Positions 37,495-44,725 of a stretch of DNA of 64,000 nucleotides are shown piece after piece (the first letter of the stretch is position 1; every line of letters starts with the position of its first letter). Position numbers and translations under genes: made by a program. Origin of the DNA: Skermanella mucosa (GTDB taxonomy: Bacteria > Pseudomonadota > Alphaproteobacteria > Azospirillales > Azospirillaceae). The stretch is taken from the NCBI RefSeq assembly GCF_016765655.2, contig NZ_CP086106.1, positions 669,501 through 733,500 on the forward strand. The letters are read 5' to 3'. The notes beneath the pieces were generated by a model. The model did no database searches. It worked only from the letters and a program-made list of their open reading frames with translations, and was not told the origin of the DNA.

Positions 37495-38290
37495 GGGGCA
37501 TCACCGGGTAGAGGGCCAGGGGAAGGGTGATCCAGGCGAGCGCCGTGGCGGCGTGCCCGACCGCCGGACCCGACGCCGTCGCGCGGGCCGCCGCCAGCAG
37601 GGCCAGGCCGGCCGCCAGGACGGGCAGCCCGAGCCAGACAGGCGGCGGCATCCCGCGATGATCGACCAGCTGGAGCACCAGGAACAGGACGGCACCGGCC
37701 AGGGCCGCGGCCGCCGTCGCGGTTCGGCGGTCCGGGCGGAACGGGACCGCCGGACCCGTCCACAGCCCGATGCCGGCGGCCAGCAGGGCTCCGGCCGCAC
37801 CCGACACGCCGTTCACGGCCATGTCGCGCAACCCGTAGGTCCGGTTCGGGTGGAGGCCCTGGAGCATCTCGTCATGGATGCCGAAAAGCAGGGCGAACAG
37901 CACGGCGGTGCCGGTCAGGGCGGCGCCGCCGACATGGTCGGACAGCGCCCTGCGCAGCACCAGCGCCAGCAGCAGATACTGCGGCACATGGATGCGCTTG
38001 GCCGGAAAGGCGGGGTCGGTGATCAGCAGCCCGAGGGCGATCAGGGCCGCGGCGGCCATGACGGCGCCGGGCCGCAGCCTGGTCGGGCCGCGCCCGCGGA
38101 CCAGCCACGGGACGCAGCCCAGGGCGGCCACCAGCGCCGCGAAGGGAACCAGGCCGGCCCGCTCGCCGCCCAGGGCGCCGACCAGCATCCCCCAGATTTC
38201 GAAGGTATTGACATAGAGGATGACGAGCAGCGCGGCGGCGGGATAAAGATACCGCCCGGCCGGAACCGTCCGGGGAATGTCAGTTGTCAT
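37469..38290 (-). CDS. VanZ-like polytopic membrane protein
   Basis: This 273-residue inner-membrane protein has about eight hydrophobic segments. H-V-P-Q-Y-L-L-L-A followed by I-H-D-E-M-L-Q-G-L-H-P-N-R-T and D-M-A-V-N-G-V-S-G matches the conserved core of the VanZ family (D-E-x2-Q ... D ... N). The family is of uncertain function and is linked to envelope-glycan or antibiotic tolerance. The ATG at 38290 is at the left side of the divergent gap with the methyltransferase gene. Its end overlaps the sulfatase-like gene start by 26 nt, suggesting a coupled pair. Confidence 0.8.
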   Translation of the reverse strand: MTTDIPRTVPAGRYLYPAAALLVILYVNTFEIWGMLVGALGGERAGLVPFAALVAALGCVPWLVRGRGPTRLRPGAVMAAAALIALGLLITDPAFPAKRIHVPQYLLLALVLRRALSDHVGGAALTGTAVLFALLFGIHDEMLQGLHPNRTYGLRDMAVNGVSGAAGALLAAGIGLWTGPAVPFRPDRRTATAAAALAGAVLFLVLQLVDHRGMPPPVWLGLPVLAAGLALLAAARATASGPAVGHAATALAWITLPLALYPVMPHVAPLVFN

Positions 38291-38321
38291 ATCCGAGTAT
38301 TCGATAGGCTATAAATGAATT

Positions 38322-38349
38322 AACCCCTCGTTCACGAAAACAGGGGTAA
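38322..38349. promoter_or_regulatory. Inverted repeat in a divergent promoter region
   Basis: AACCCCT (38322-38328) and AGGGGTAA (38342-38349) form an inverted repeat with a 13-nt spacer in the gap between the VanZ-like and methyltransferase genes. The position suits an operator that controls both, though a weak hairpin is equally possible. Confidence 0.35.
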
Positions 38350-38453
38350 CTGCGCAAAGCAACACCGGATGGTCTAAAGTCCGACCGCCCGGTACTCAAC
38401 AGGATCTTTGTGACGAATTCCGGGCGGCCGTCCATGACAGTACACCGACTTCC

Positions 38454-39158
38454 ATGTCCTATGCCGAACTGACATATCGTTCGCACAACCCGTTGAAGCG
38501 CCTCGTCCAGGGCCACCGCTACCGCGCGATGCTGGGGCAGGTGGCGCCGGGGGCGGATATCCGCGTGCTGGATTACGGCTGCGGCGACGGCTTCTTCCTC
38601 AGCCTGCTCCAGCGGCGGGGCGTGGGACCGGACCGGCTGACCGGCTACGAACCCTTCGCGTCCATGGCGGCTCAGTTCGCGGCCGGCGCCGGCCGTCCCC
38701 GGCTGGTCGAACACCCGTCCGGACTGGCCGGCCTGGCGGAGGAGCGGTTTTCCCACATCTTCTGCATGGAGGTGCTGGAGCATCTGGACGACCCGGAACT
38801 GGCGGAGGCGCTCGACCGGATCGCCGCGCTCGCCGGCCCCGAGACCCGGATCATCGTGACCGTCCCGTCGGAACTGGGGCCGGCGGGCGCGGTCAAATGC
38901 CTCTTCCGGGCCATGTCGGGAACGGAACGGGTGGATCATGAAACCGTTCGGTCCGTGCTGGCGGGTCGGCCGCCGCCCCGCCTGGTCAGCGATACCCCCG
39001 AGGGGCGGTATATCTATTCCCATATCGGCTTCGACCAGCGGCGGGTGGAGGCGGAGCTGGCGAGTCGGTTCCGGGTAGAGCGGCGGTTCGGCATACCGTT
39101 CCGGTTCCTGCCCCTGTCCGTCAACAACGAGGTCGCCTTCATCTGCCGCCCGCGCTGA
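38454..39158 (+). CDS. SAM-dependent class I methyltransferase
   Basis: This 234-residue cytoplasmic methyltransferase has SAM motif I V-L-D-Y-G-C-G-D-G-F, an acidic residue in T-G-Y-E-P after strand 2, and F-C-M-E-V-L-E-H-L-D, a Methyltransf_11/23-type post-motif. C-terminal P-F-R-F-L-P-L-S-V-N-N-E is of a kind seen in methyltransferases inside polysaccharide loci. The acceptor (sugar or lipid) is unknown. It begins at the ATG at 38454 after a 163-nt divergent gap and is followed 12 nt later by an SDR gene, so the two are likely one operon. Confidence 0.82.
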   Translation: MSYAELTYRSHNPLKRLVQGHRYRAMLGQVAPGADIRVLDYGCGDGFFLSLLQRRGVGPDRLTGYEPFASMAAQFAAGAGRPRLVEHPSGLAGLAEERFSHIFCMEVLEHLDDPELAEALDRIAALAGPETRIIVTVPSELGPAGAVKCLFRAMSGTERVDHETVRSVLAGRPPPRLVSDTPEGRYIYSHIGFDQRRVEAELASRFRVERRFGIPFRFLPLSVNNEVAFICRPR

Positions 39159-39170
39159 GGAGACGTCGCC

Positions 39171-40079
39171 ATGGATGATCCGGAGCTTTTCCCCTCCGCC
39201 CCGCCGGTGCTGGTGCTCGGGGCGAGCAGCCTCGTCGGGCCGTACCTGCTCGCCCGGCTGGCCGCCCGCGGGCGCGCCGGCATATGCGCCGGGCGGCGCC
39301 CTCCGCCCGGCGGAACCATGGCGGCGCCGGGCTTCCCCTGGCTCCGGCTGGACGTGGCCGACCCTGCCGGCTGGGCGGTGGAGCCGGGCGCCGCCGTGCA
39401 GTCGCTGATGCCTTTGTGGCTCCTGCCGCCGCTTCTGCCCCGCCTCGCCGGGGCGGGGCAGATCGTGGCGCTCGGCTCGACCAGCGTGCAGGCCAAATCC
39501 GACAGCGCCGACCCGGAGGAGCGCGCGGTGGCCCGGCGCCTCGCCGACGCCGAGCGCGCGATCGCGGCGTTCTGCGCCGATGCCGGCATTCCCTGGACCA
39601 TACTGCGCCCGACGCTGATCCATGACGGCCTCCGCGACGCCAACGTGACCGCCATCGCGCGCTTCGTCCAGCGGTTCGGCTTCTTTCCCGTCGGCATGCC
39701 GGCCCGCGGCCTGCGCCAGCCGATCCACGCCGACGATGTCGCCGGCGCCCTCGTGGCGGCTCTCGGCAACGGACTCGTGGCCGGGCGGTCGATCGACCTG
39801 CCGGGCGGCGAGACCCTGACCTATCGCGAGATGGTCCGGCGCGTCTTCGTGGCGCTGGACCGGCCGGTCCGGATCGTGCCGCTGCCCGCCGGCCTGCTCG
39901 CCGCAGGCATCTCCGTGGTCCGCCGGGTGACCGGGGTGGCCTACAGCCCGGCGATGTTCGCTCGGATGAACCAGGACCTGGCGTTCGACGGCGGCGACGC
40001 GGTGCGGTTGCTGGGCTATGCCGCCCAGCCTTTCCGCCCCCGCTTTTCGGCCTCGCCGCCGGATTTGGCCGCCCCCTGA
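39171..40079 (+). CDS. NAD(P)-dependent epimerase/dehydratase-family protein
   Basis: This 302-residue extended-SDR protein opens with V-L-V-L-G-A-S-S-L-V-G as the nucleotide-binding loop. The middle contains L-G-S-T-S-V-Q (Ser of the triad) and L-R-P-T-L-I-H-D-G. The expected Y-x3-K is not obvious, so it may be an atypical or regulatory SDR, close to NDUFA9/NmrA-like forms. GAGGAG precedes the ATG. Its last 64 nt overlap, on the opposite strand, the end of the GT2 gene 40016-41098. The substrate is unknown; the position suggests sugar nucleotide or lipid-linked sugar chemistry. Confidence 0.78.
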   Translation: MDDPELFPSAPPVLVLGASSLVGPYLLARLAARGRAGICAGRRPPPGGTMAAPGFPWLRLDVADPAGWAVEPGAAVQSLMPLWLLPPLLPRLAGAGQIVALGSTSVQAKSDSADPEERAVARRLADAERAIAAFCADAGIPWTILRPTLIHDGLRDANVTAIARFVQRFGFFPVGMPARGLRQPIHADDVAGALVAALGNGLVAGRSIDLPGGETLTYREMVRRVFVALDRPVRIVPLPAGLLAAGISVVRRVTGVAYSPAMFARMNQDLAFDGGDAVRLLGYAAQPFRPRFSASPPDLAAP

Positions 40080-41098
40080 GCCAGCCGCCCGAACCGCAGC
40101 AGCCCGGTGATCCCGCGGACGGCCCCCCTCCGGGCCAGGCTGGACAGGCGCAGCAGGAAATATCCCCAGACCAGGAAATTGACGAAACCCAGGAAGAAGC
40201 CGGGATACAGCCCGGTGAAGTTCTTGCGGAAATACCGGGTGAAGCCGCGCGCCTTGCACCACTCGATCCGGACGACCGACGCGTCGCTCGTGCTCCGGTA
40301 GTGGATCAGGCTGACCTGCGGGACGAACAGGACCGTGCCTCCCCTGCGGGACATCGCGAAGCACAGGTCCAGGTCCTCCACATGGAGGAAATAGCGCTCG
40401 TCCATGCCGCCCAGCGTCAGGTAATCCTCCAGGGGCATCAGCATGCAGGCGCCGCTGACCGCGGGAACCGCCGTGATTGTCTCCGGCAGCGGCTGGTCGT
40501 GCTGGTTCAGCCGCCGGAAATAGGGATGGTTGGGAGCCATCCGGTCCAGCCGCAAGGCTTCCACCAGGGTCAGCCAGGGCGTCGGCAGCTCGCGCCGGGA
40601 GCCGCGCTGGTCGGTTCCGTCGGGATTGACGATCCGGCACCCCGCGACCCAGGGCCGGGGCGCCGGCCCGGTCAGCCGGATCAACTCGGCGAGCGCCCCC
40701 GGCTGCAGCACGCAGTCGGGGTTCAGCAGCAGAAGATATTCGCCGCGGGCTCCGCAGGCTCCCAGGTTGCAGGCGGCCGCATAGCCGATGTTGCCGTGGC
40801 CGGTGACCACCCGGAACCGCGGGTCATGGGTGGCGCGGGCCAGCAGCGCGCCGGTCACCGCGGCGGGATTGCCGTTGTCCACCAGGACCAGTTCGATCCC
40901 GACGTCCTGCGACAGGACGGCCGCGATCGCCTCGTCCAGGACCGGGCCGGTGTGATAGCTGACCATGACGATCGTGACGGTCGGCTGGCCCTGCCGCGCC
41001 GGGCGCGGGGCGTCCCTTTCGGGCCGCGCAGCGCCGGGGGTGTCTTCAGGCCCCGCCGGCCGCCGCCTCTTCGAATCGAGATAAACGATCTTGTTCAT
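40016..41098 (-). CDS. Glycosyltransferase family 2 (WbbL/rhamnosyltransferase-like)
   Basis: This 360-residue GT-A enzyme has an N-terminal basic leader of about 40 residues, then V-T-I-V-M-V-S-Y-H-T. L-V-L-V-D-N-G follows, then G-N-I-G-Y-A-A-A-C-N, and N-P-D in L-L-L-N-P-D-C holds the metal-binding D-x-D equivalent. A C-terminal region carries H-V-E-D-L-D-L-C-F, the ED motif of the WbbL-type rhamnosyltransferases, and a hydrophobic segment that may anchor it to the membrane. The final residues overlap the convergent SDR gene by 64 nt. With rfbB/rfbD nearby, dTDP-L-rhamnose is a plausible donor, but this is inferred. Confidence 0.86.
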   Translation of the reverse strand: MNKIVYLDSKRRRPAGPEDTPGAARPERDAPRPARQGQPTVTIVMVSYHTGPVLDEAIAAVLSQDVGIELVLVDNGNPAAVTGALLARATHDPRFRVVTGHGNIGYAAACNLGACGARGEYLLLLNPDCVLQPGALAELIRLTGPAPRPWVAGCRIVNPDGTDQRGSRRELPTPWLTLVEALRLDRMAPNHPYFRRLNQHDQPLPETITAVPAVSGACMLMPLEDYLTLGGMDERYFLHVEDLDLCFAMSRRGGTVLFVPQVSLIHYRSTSDASVVRIEWCKARGFTRYFRKNFTGLYPGFFLGFVNFLVWGYFLLRLSSLARRGAVRGITGLLRFGRLAQGAAKSGGEAEKRGRKGWAA

Positions 41099-41155
41099 TC
41101 AAATGGACCTTCATGTATCAATAGCGTGCCGGGATCCGGGAAATTCCGGTGGAAA

Positions 41156-42202
41156 TCACTTCGTCAGGACAGTCGGCAGGGGGCCGGCGGCCCGGCGGGA
41201 GGGAGGAGCCAGGGGACGGGCGCGCCGGCCCATGAGCCCCGTGACGGACCAATCCACGGCGCGCGCCACGGCGGCGGCGGACAGTCGGCGCCGGGCCTGG
41301 ATCGCGCGCCGGTCGGCCATGACCGGCCCGATATGGCGGACCGCGTCGCGCAGGCCGCGCAGCATCGGCCCGGCCTGGCCCAGGGCAGCACCCCTGGCCA
41401 GCAGCAGGCCGTTCGCGGCGAGATGGACGGGGAGCAGCCCGATCAGCAGCGGGGCGGGCATGTTCTTGACGAACATCCAGATCCGGTTGCGGGTGCTGTG
41501 GTAGGTGGCGAAGTCGCTGCGCCGGCCCGTGATCGCCGAGCCGACATGGAGGACCCGGGCGGAGGCGACCTGGATGCAGCGCTCGCCCGCCAGGCGCAGC
41601 CGGAATCCCAGGTCGACGTCCTCGCAATAGCAGAAGAACCTCTCGTCGAACCCTCCCGCCGCCAGGAAGGCGTCGCGGCGGTAGAGGGCCGCGGCCGCGC
41701 ACGGCGCGAAGACCTCGCCTTCCGGGGGCAGTTCGGATACCGGCGCGCCGTGATGCCCGCGCCAGACCAGGCCGCTGGCATGGTAGACGTCGCCGGCGCC
41801 GTCGAGCCGGCCGGGGGACGCGGCATCGATCTGCGTCGATCCGAACATCGCGACATCGGGATGGCGGACGGTCGCGTCCGCCAGGGCCTCCAGCCACCCC
41901 GGTTCGGGAAAGGCGTCCGGGTTGAGCATGGCGATCCAGGGCTCCCGCGTCAGGCCGGCCGCCAGGTTGTTGGCCGCCGCGAAGCCGAGATTGGCTCCCG
42001 GAAGGACCAGCCGGACCCGCCGCGCGAGCGGACCGGACAGGCGCTCCAGGAAGGCGGCGGACCCGTCCGTCGAGAGATTGTCCACGACGACCACCTCGCG
42101 CGGCAGCACCGTCTGGGCCGCGAGGCTGTCGATGCAGCGGCTCAGCAGGGACCCGCCGTTGTGGTTGACGACGATTACGCAGACGGGAGCTTCGGTCGTC
42201 AC
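41156..42202 (-). CDS. Glycosyltransferase family 2 (second, similar to its neighbour)
   Basis: This GT-A enzyme opens V-C-V-I-V-V-N-H-N-G-G and has V-V-D-N-L-S-T-D-G, then G-F-A-A-A-N-N-L-A and M-L-N-P-D-A. A later C-E-D-V-D-L-G-F-R-L is the WbbL-type active-site helix. It shares layout with the gene downstream and is probably a paralogue that adds another residue to the same chain. I prefer a GTG at 42202, because the residues just before the first strand suit a family N terminus. A longer GTG start at 42253 has no ribosome site. The upstream gap is A/T-rich. Confidence 0.86.
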   Translation of the reverse strand: MTTEAPVCVIVVNHNGGSLLSRCIDSLAAQTVLPREVVVVDNLSTDGSAAFLERLSGPLARRVRLVLPGANLGFAAANNLAAGLTREPWIAMLNPDAFPEPGWLEALADATVRHPDVAMFGSTQIDAASPGRLDGAGDVYHASGLVWRGHHGAPVSELPPEGEVFAPCAAAALYRRDAFLAAGGFDERFFCYCEDVDLGFRLRLAGERCIQVASARVLHVGSAITGRRSDFATYHSTRNRIWMFVKNMPAPLLIGLLPVHLAANGLLLARGAALGQAGPMLRGLRDAVRHIGPVMADRRAIQARRRLSAAAVARAVDWSVTGLMGRRARPLAPPSRRAAGPLPTVLTK

Positions 42203-42628
42203 GGTGAAGGGGCCTCGCTTCCGCCGTTTTCTGGTCGCGGGAAGTGCTACCACGGAAGGTTTATTCTAAAGGGGTAGCAAGCGCCTCAACAACACCAAAA
42301 TCCGCATATCGCTGGGACATCTTCCTGCCGATCCGCTCAAGGTGCCGACCGGAACCCCGCAGTGGTGGCGAATATACCGGAATATGCAAAGATCTTCTCG
42401 CGATGGCTGTGTGTGCTCCCGCAAGGGTGGCAAATCGTAGTTAACGAACGGTTCACACTTTGGTGGTAGCTAATCTATGCCTTCCGGCGGAGCGTCCTCC
42501 GCCGAACGTTGGGGACAGGGCGATGCCAGCGACGACCGACGTATTTTTTGCCGCGCCGCGTGACCGGTTCTTAATCCAGTCATGACAATCATGGGGAAGT
42601 TTCACCAACCGGGACCCGGAACAGAGCC
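42203..42628. other. Divergent intergenic region upstream of rfbB
   Basis: This A/T-rich stretch of about 425 nt separates the GT2 gene (leftward) from rfbB (rightward). It contains the hairpin listed separately and CATGACAATCATG just before the rfbB leader. Promoters are expected here but no convincing hexamers were found. No coding frame is supported. Confidence 0.4.
42485..42504 (+). promoter_or_regulatory. Hairpin in the rfbB leader
   Basis: CGGCGGAG - CGTC - CTCCGCCG forms a perfect 8-bp stem with a 4-nt loop, about 125 nt before the rfbB start. It lacks a T-run, so it may be a leader structure or mRNA stabiliser instead of a terminator. Confidence 0.4.
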
Positions 42629-43714
42629 ATGAAGATCATCATCACCGGCGCCGCAGGCTTCATCGGTTCGGCCGTGGCGCGGCACCTCCTGCGGGACACG
42701 AACGCCTCCATCGTGTGCCTGGACAAGATGACCTACGCGGCCCATCCCGATACCCTGGCGCCGATCATCGACGGGGTGCGGGCGGTGTTCGAGCCGGTCG
42801 ACATCTGCGACCGGGCCGAGGTCGAACGGGTCTTCCGGGAGCACCGGCCCGACGCGGTCATGCACCTGGCCGCGGAGAGCCATGTGGACCGGTCGATCGA
42901 GATCCCCGGCGTCTTCATCGAGACCAACGTGGTCGGCACCTACGTGCTGCTGGAGGCGGCGCGCCGCCACTGGTCGGAGCTGACCGGGGAGCGGCGGGAC
43001 GGCTTCCGGTTCCACCATGTCTCGACCGACGAGGTCTACGGCTCGCTCGGGCCGACCGGCAAGTTCACCGAGGAGACGCCCTACGCGCCCAGCTCGCCCT
43101 ACTCGGCGAGCAAGGCCTCGGCCGACCACATCGTCAACGCCTGGCACCATACCCACGGGCTGCCGGTCGTCGTCAGCAACTGCTCGAACAACTACGGCCC
43201 CTACCAGTTTCCCGAGAAGCTGATCCCGCTGATGATCATCAACGCGCTGGAAGGCAAGCCGCTGCCGGTCTACGGCGCCGGGGCCAATGTCCGCGACTGG
43301 CTGTTCGTCGAGGACCACGCGGCCGCGCTGGTGCGGATCCTCACCGCGGGACGGGTGGGGCAGAAATACAATGTCGGCGGCGATGCCGAACGGAGCAACC
43401 TCGAGGTCGTGCACGCCATCTGCGACACGCTCGACGGGATGCTGCCGCGCGAGAGGCCCCGCCGCGACCTGATCACCCATGTGGCCGACCGGCCGGGCCA
43501 TGATCTCCGCTACGCGATCGACGCGACGAAGATCCGCCGCGAACTGGGCTGGGAACCGTCGGTGACCTTCGAGGCCGGCCTGCGCCGGACCATCGAATGG
43601 TACCTGACCAACCAGACCTGGTGGCAGCCGCTCCGCTCCGCCGTCTATGGCGGGCAGCGCCTCGGTCTCGGCGCCCTCGAAACCACCCGCAGGCTGGAGG
43701 TTGTCGCCTCGTGA
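42629..43714 (+). CDS. rfbB: dTDP-glucose 4,6-dehydratase
   Basis: This 361-residue SDR is the second enzyme of dTDP-L-rhamnose synthesis. It has [10 protein letters not shown] near the N terminus, [20 protein letters not shown] (with the catalytic Thr-Asp-Glu) and S-P-Y-S-A-S-K-A (Y-x3-K). [13 protein letters not shown] is diagnostic of RmlB. The product is dTDP-4-keto-6-deoxyglucose. The gene overlaps rfbD by 4 nt (GTGA). rfbA and rfbC are not in the window, so synthesis needs genes elsewhere or uses another branch. Confidence 0.96.
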   Translation: MKIIITGAAGFIGSAVARHLLRDTNASIVCLDKMTYAAHPDTLAPIIDGVRAVFEPVDICDRAEVERVFREHRPDAVMHLAAESHVDRSIEIPGVFIETNVVGTYVLLEAARRHWSELTGERRDGFRFHHVSTDEVYGSLGPTGKFTEETPYAPSSPYSASKASADHIVNAWHHTHGLPVVVSNCSNNYGPYQFPEKLIPLMIINALEGKPLPVYGAGANVRDWLFVEDHAAALVRILTAGRVGQKYNVGGDAERSNLEVVHAICDTLDGMLPRERPRRDLITHVADRPGHDLRYAIDATKIRRELGWEPSVTFEAGLRRTIEWYLTNQTWWQPLRSAVYGGQRLGLGALETTRRLEVVAS

Positions 43715-44655
43715 CGGAAACCATGGAAAATACCGCATCCCCCCGGACGCTTCTGGTGTTCGGCCACCACGGGCAGGTCGCGACCGCGCTTCGCGAGGCG
43801 GTTCCGCCCGCCGGCTGGAGCATCCGGACGATCGGCCGCGACGGGGTCGACATCGTCGACCGCGCCGGCGTCGAGCGGGCCGTCCGGGAGAGCGGCGCCG
43901 CGCTGGTGATCAATGCCGCCGCCTATACCGCCGTCGACCGCGCCGAGAGCGAGCCCGACCAAGCCTTCGCCGTCAACCGCGACGGCGCCGCCCATGTCGC
44001 GCAGGCCTGCGCCCGGGCCGGCCTGCCGCTGATCCATCTCTCGACCGACTATGTCTTCGACGGCAAGGCGGCCGGCCACGCCTACCGCGAGACCGACCCG
44101 GTCAACCCGCTCAGCGCCTACGGCGTCAGCAAGGCCGCCGGCGAGCAGGCGGTGCGGGCGGCGGGCGCCCGGCACGCGATCGTCCGGACCTCCTGGGTAT
44201 ACGGCCCGCACGGCCACAATTTCGTCCGGACCATGCTGCGCATGGGCGACGAGCGGCCGGAGCTGGGCATCGTGGACGATCAGGTCGGCTGCCCGACCGC
44301 GGCGGCCGACATCGCCGACGCCCTGATCGCGATGGCGGCCCGCATCCTCTCCGAGCCGGCACCCGCGGAGGCGGGGCTGTTCGGCACCTTCCATTTCGCC
44401 GGGGCGGCCCGCATGACCTGGTACCGCTTCGCCCGCGAAGTCTTCTCGCTCGCCGCCCGCCACGGCCGCGGCACCCCGGGTCTGCGGCCGATCGCGTCGC
44501 TGGACTATCCCACCCCGGCGGTCCGGCCGGTCAATTCGGTGCTCGACTGCTCCCGGCTGGCGGCGGTCTACGGCATATCCAGCCCGCCGCTCCGCTCCAG
44601 CCTGGAAACCTGCATCGCCCGCCTGTGCGAGGCCCGGATGGAAGTGGCGGCCTGA
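43711..44655 (+). CDS. rfbD: dTDP-4-dehydrorhamnose reductase
   Basis: This 314-residue SDR reduces dTDP-4-keto-L-rhamnose to dTDP-L-rhamnose. [12 protein letters not shown] is the atypical RmlD nucleotide loop. [12 protein letters not shown] and [10 protein letters not shown] are diagnostic, and Y-G-V-S-K supplies the Y-x3-K. The GTG at 43711 follows GGAGG and overlaps the rfbB stop, which decides the start; an ATG at 43723 is the alternative. The 48-nt two-hairpin element begins 9 nt after the stop. Confidence 0.95.
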   Translation: MTETMENTASPRTLLVFGHHGQVATALREAVPPAGWSIRTIGRDGVDIVDRAGVERAVRESGAALVINAAAYTAVDRAESEPDQAFAVNRDGAAHVAQACARAGLPLIHLSTDYVFDGKAAGHAYRETDPVNPLSAYGVSKAAGEQAVRAAGARHAIVRTSWVYGPHGHNFVRTMLRMGDERPELGIVDDQVGCPTAAADIADALIAMAARILSEPAPAEAGLFGTFHFAGAARMTWYRFAREVFSLAARHGRGTPGLRPIASLDYPTPAVRPVNSVLDCSRLAAVYGISSPPLRSSLETCIARLCEARMEVAA

Positions 44656-44663
44656 CCGGGTCC

Positions 44664-44711
44664 GGAGGGTGCGCGTCCCGCGCACCTTGGGCGGCGGGAC
44701 GCCGCCCCTCC
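44664..44711 (+). repeat. 48-nt two-hairpin palindromic element, copy 2
   Basis: The layout is GGAG, an 8-bp hairpin GGTGCGCG-TCC-CGCGCACC, linker TT, a 7-bp hairpin GGGCGGC-GGGAC-GCCGCCC, and CTCC. The ends pair to close a three-way junction. It lies between the convergent rfbD and GH17-GT2 genes and is nearly identical to the copy at 51379. The strand is assigned by matching the two plus copies. Confidence 0.88.
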
Positions 44712-44725
44712 GCGGAAGCTTCCGG

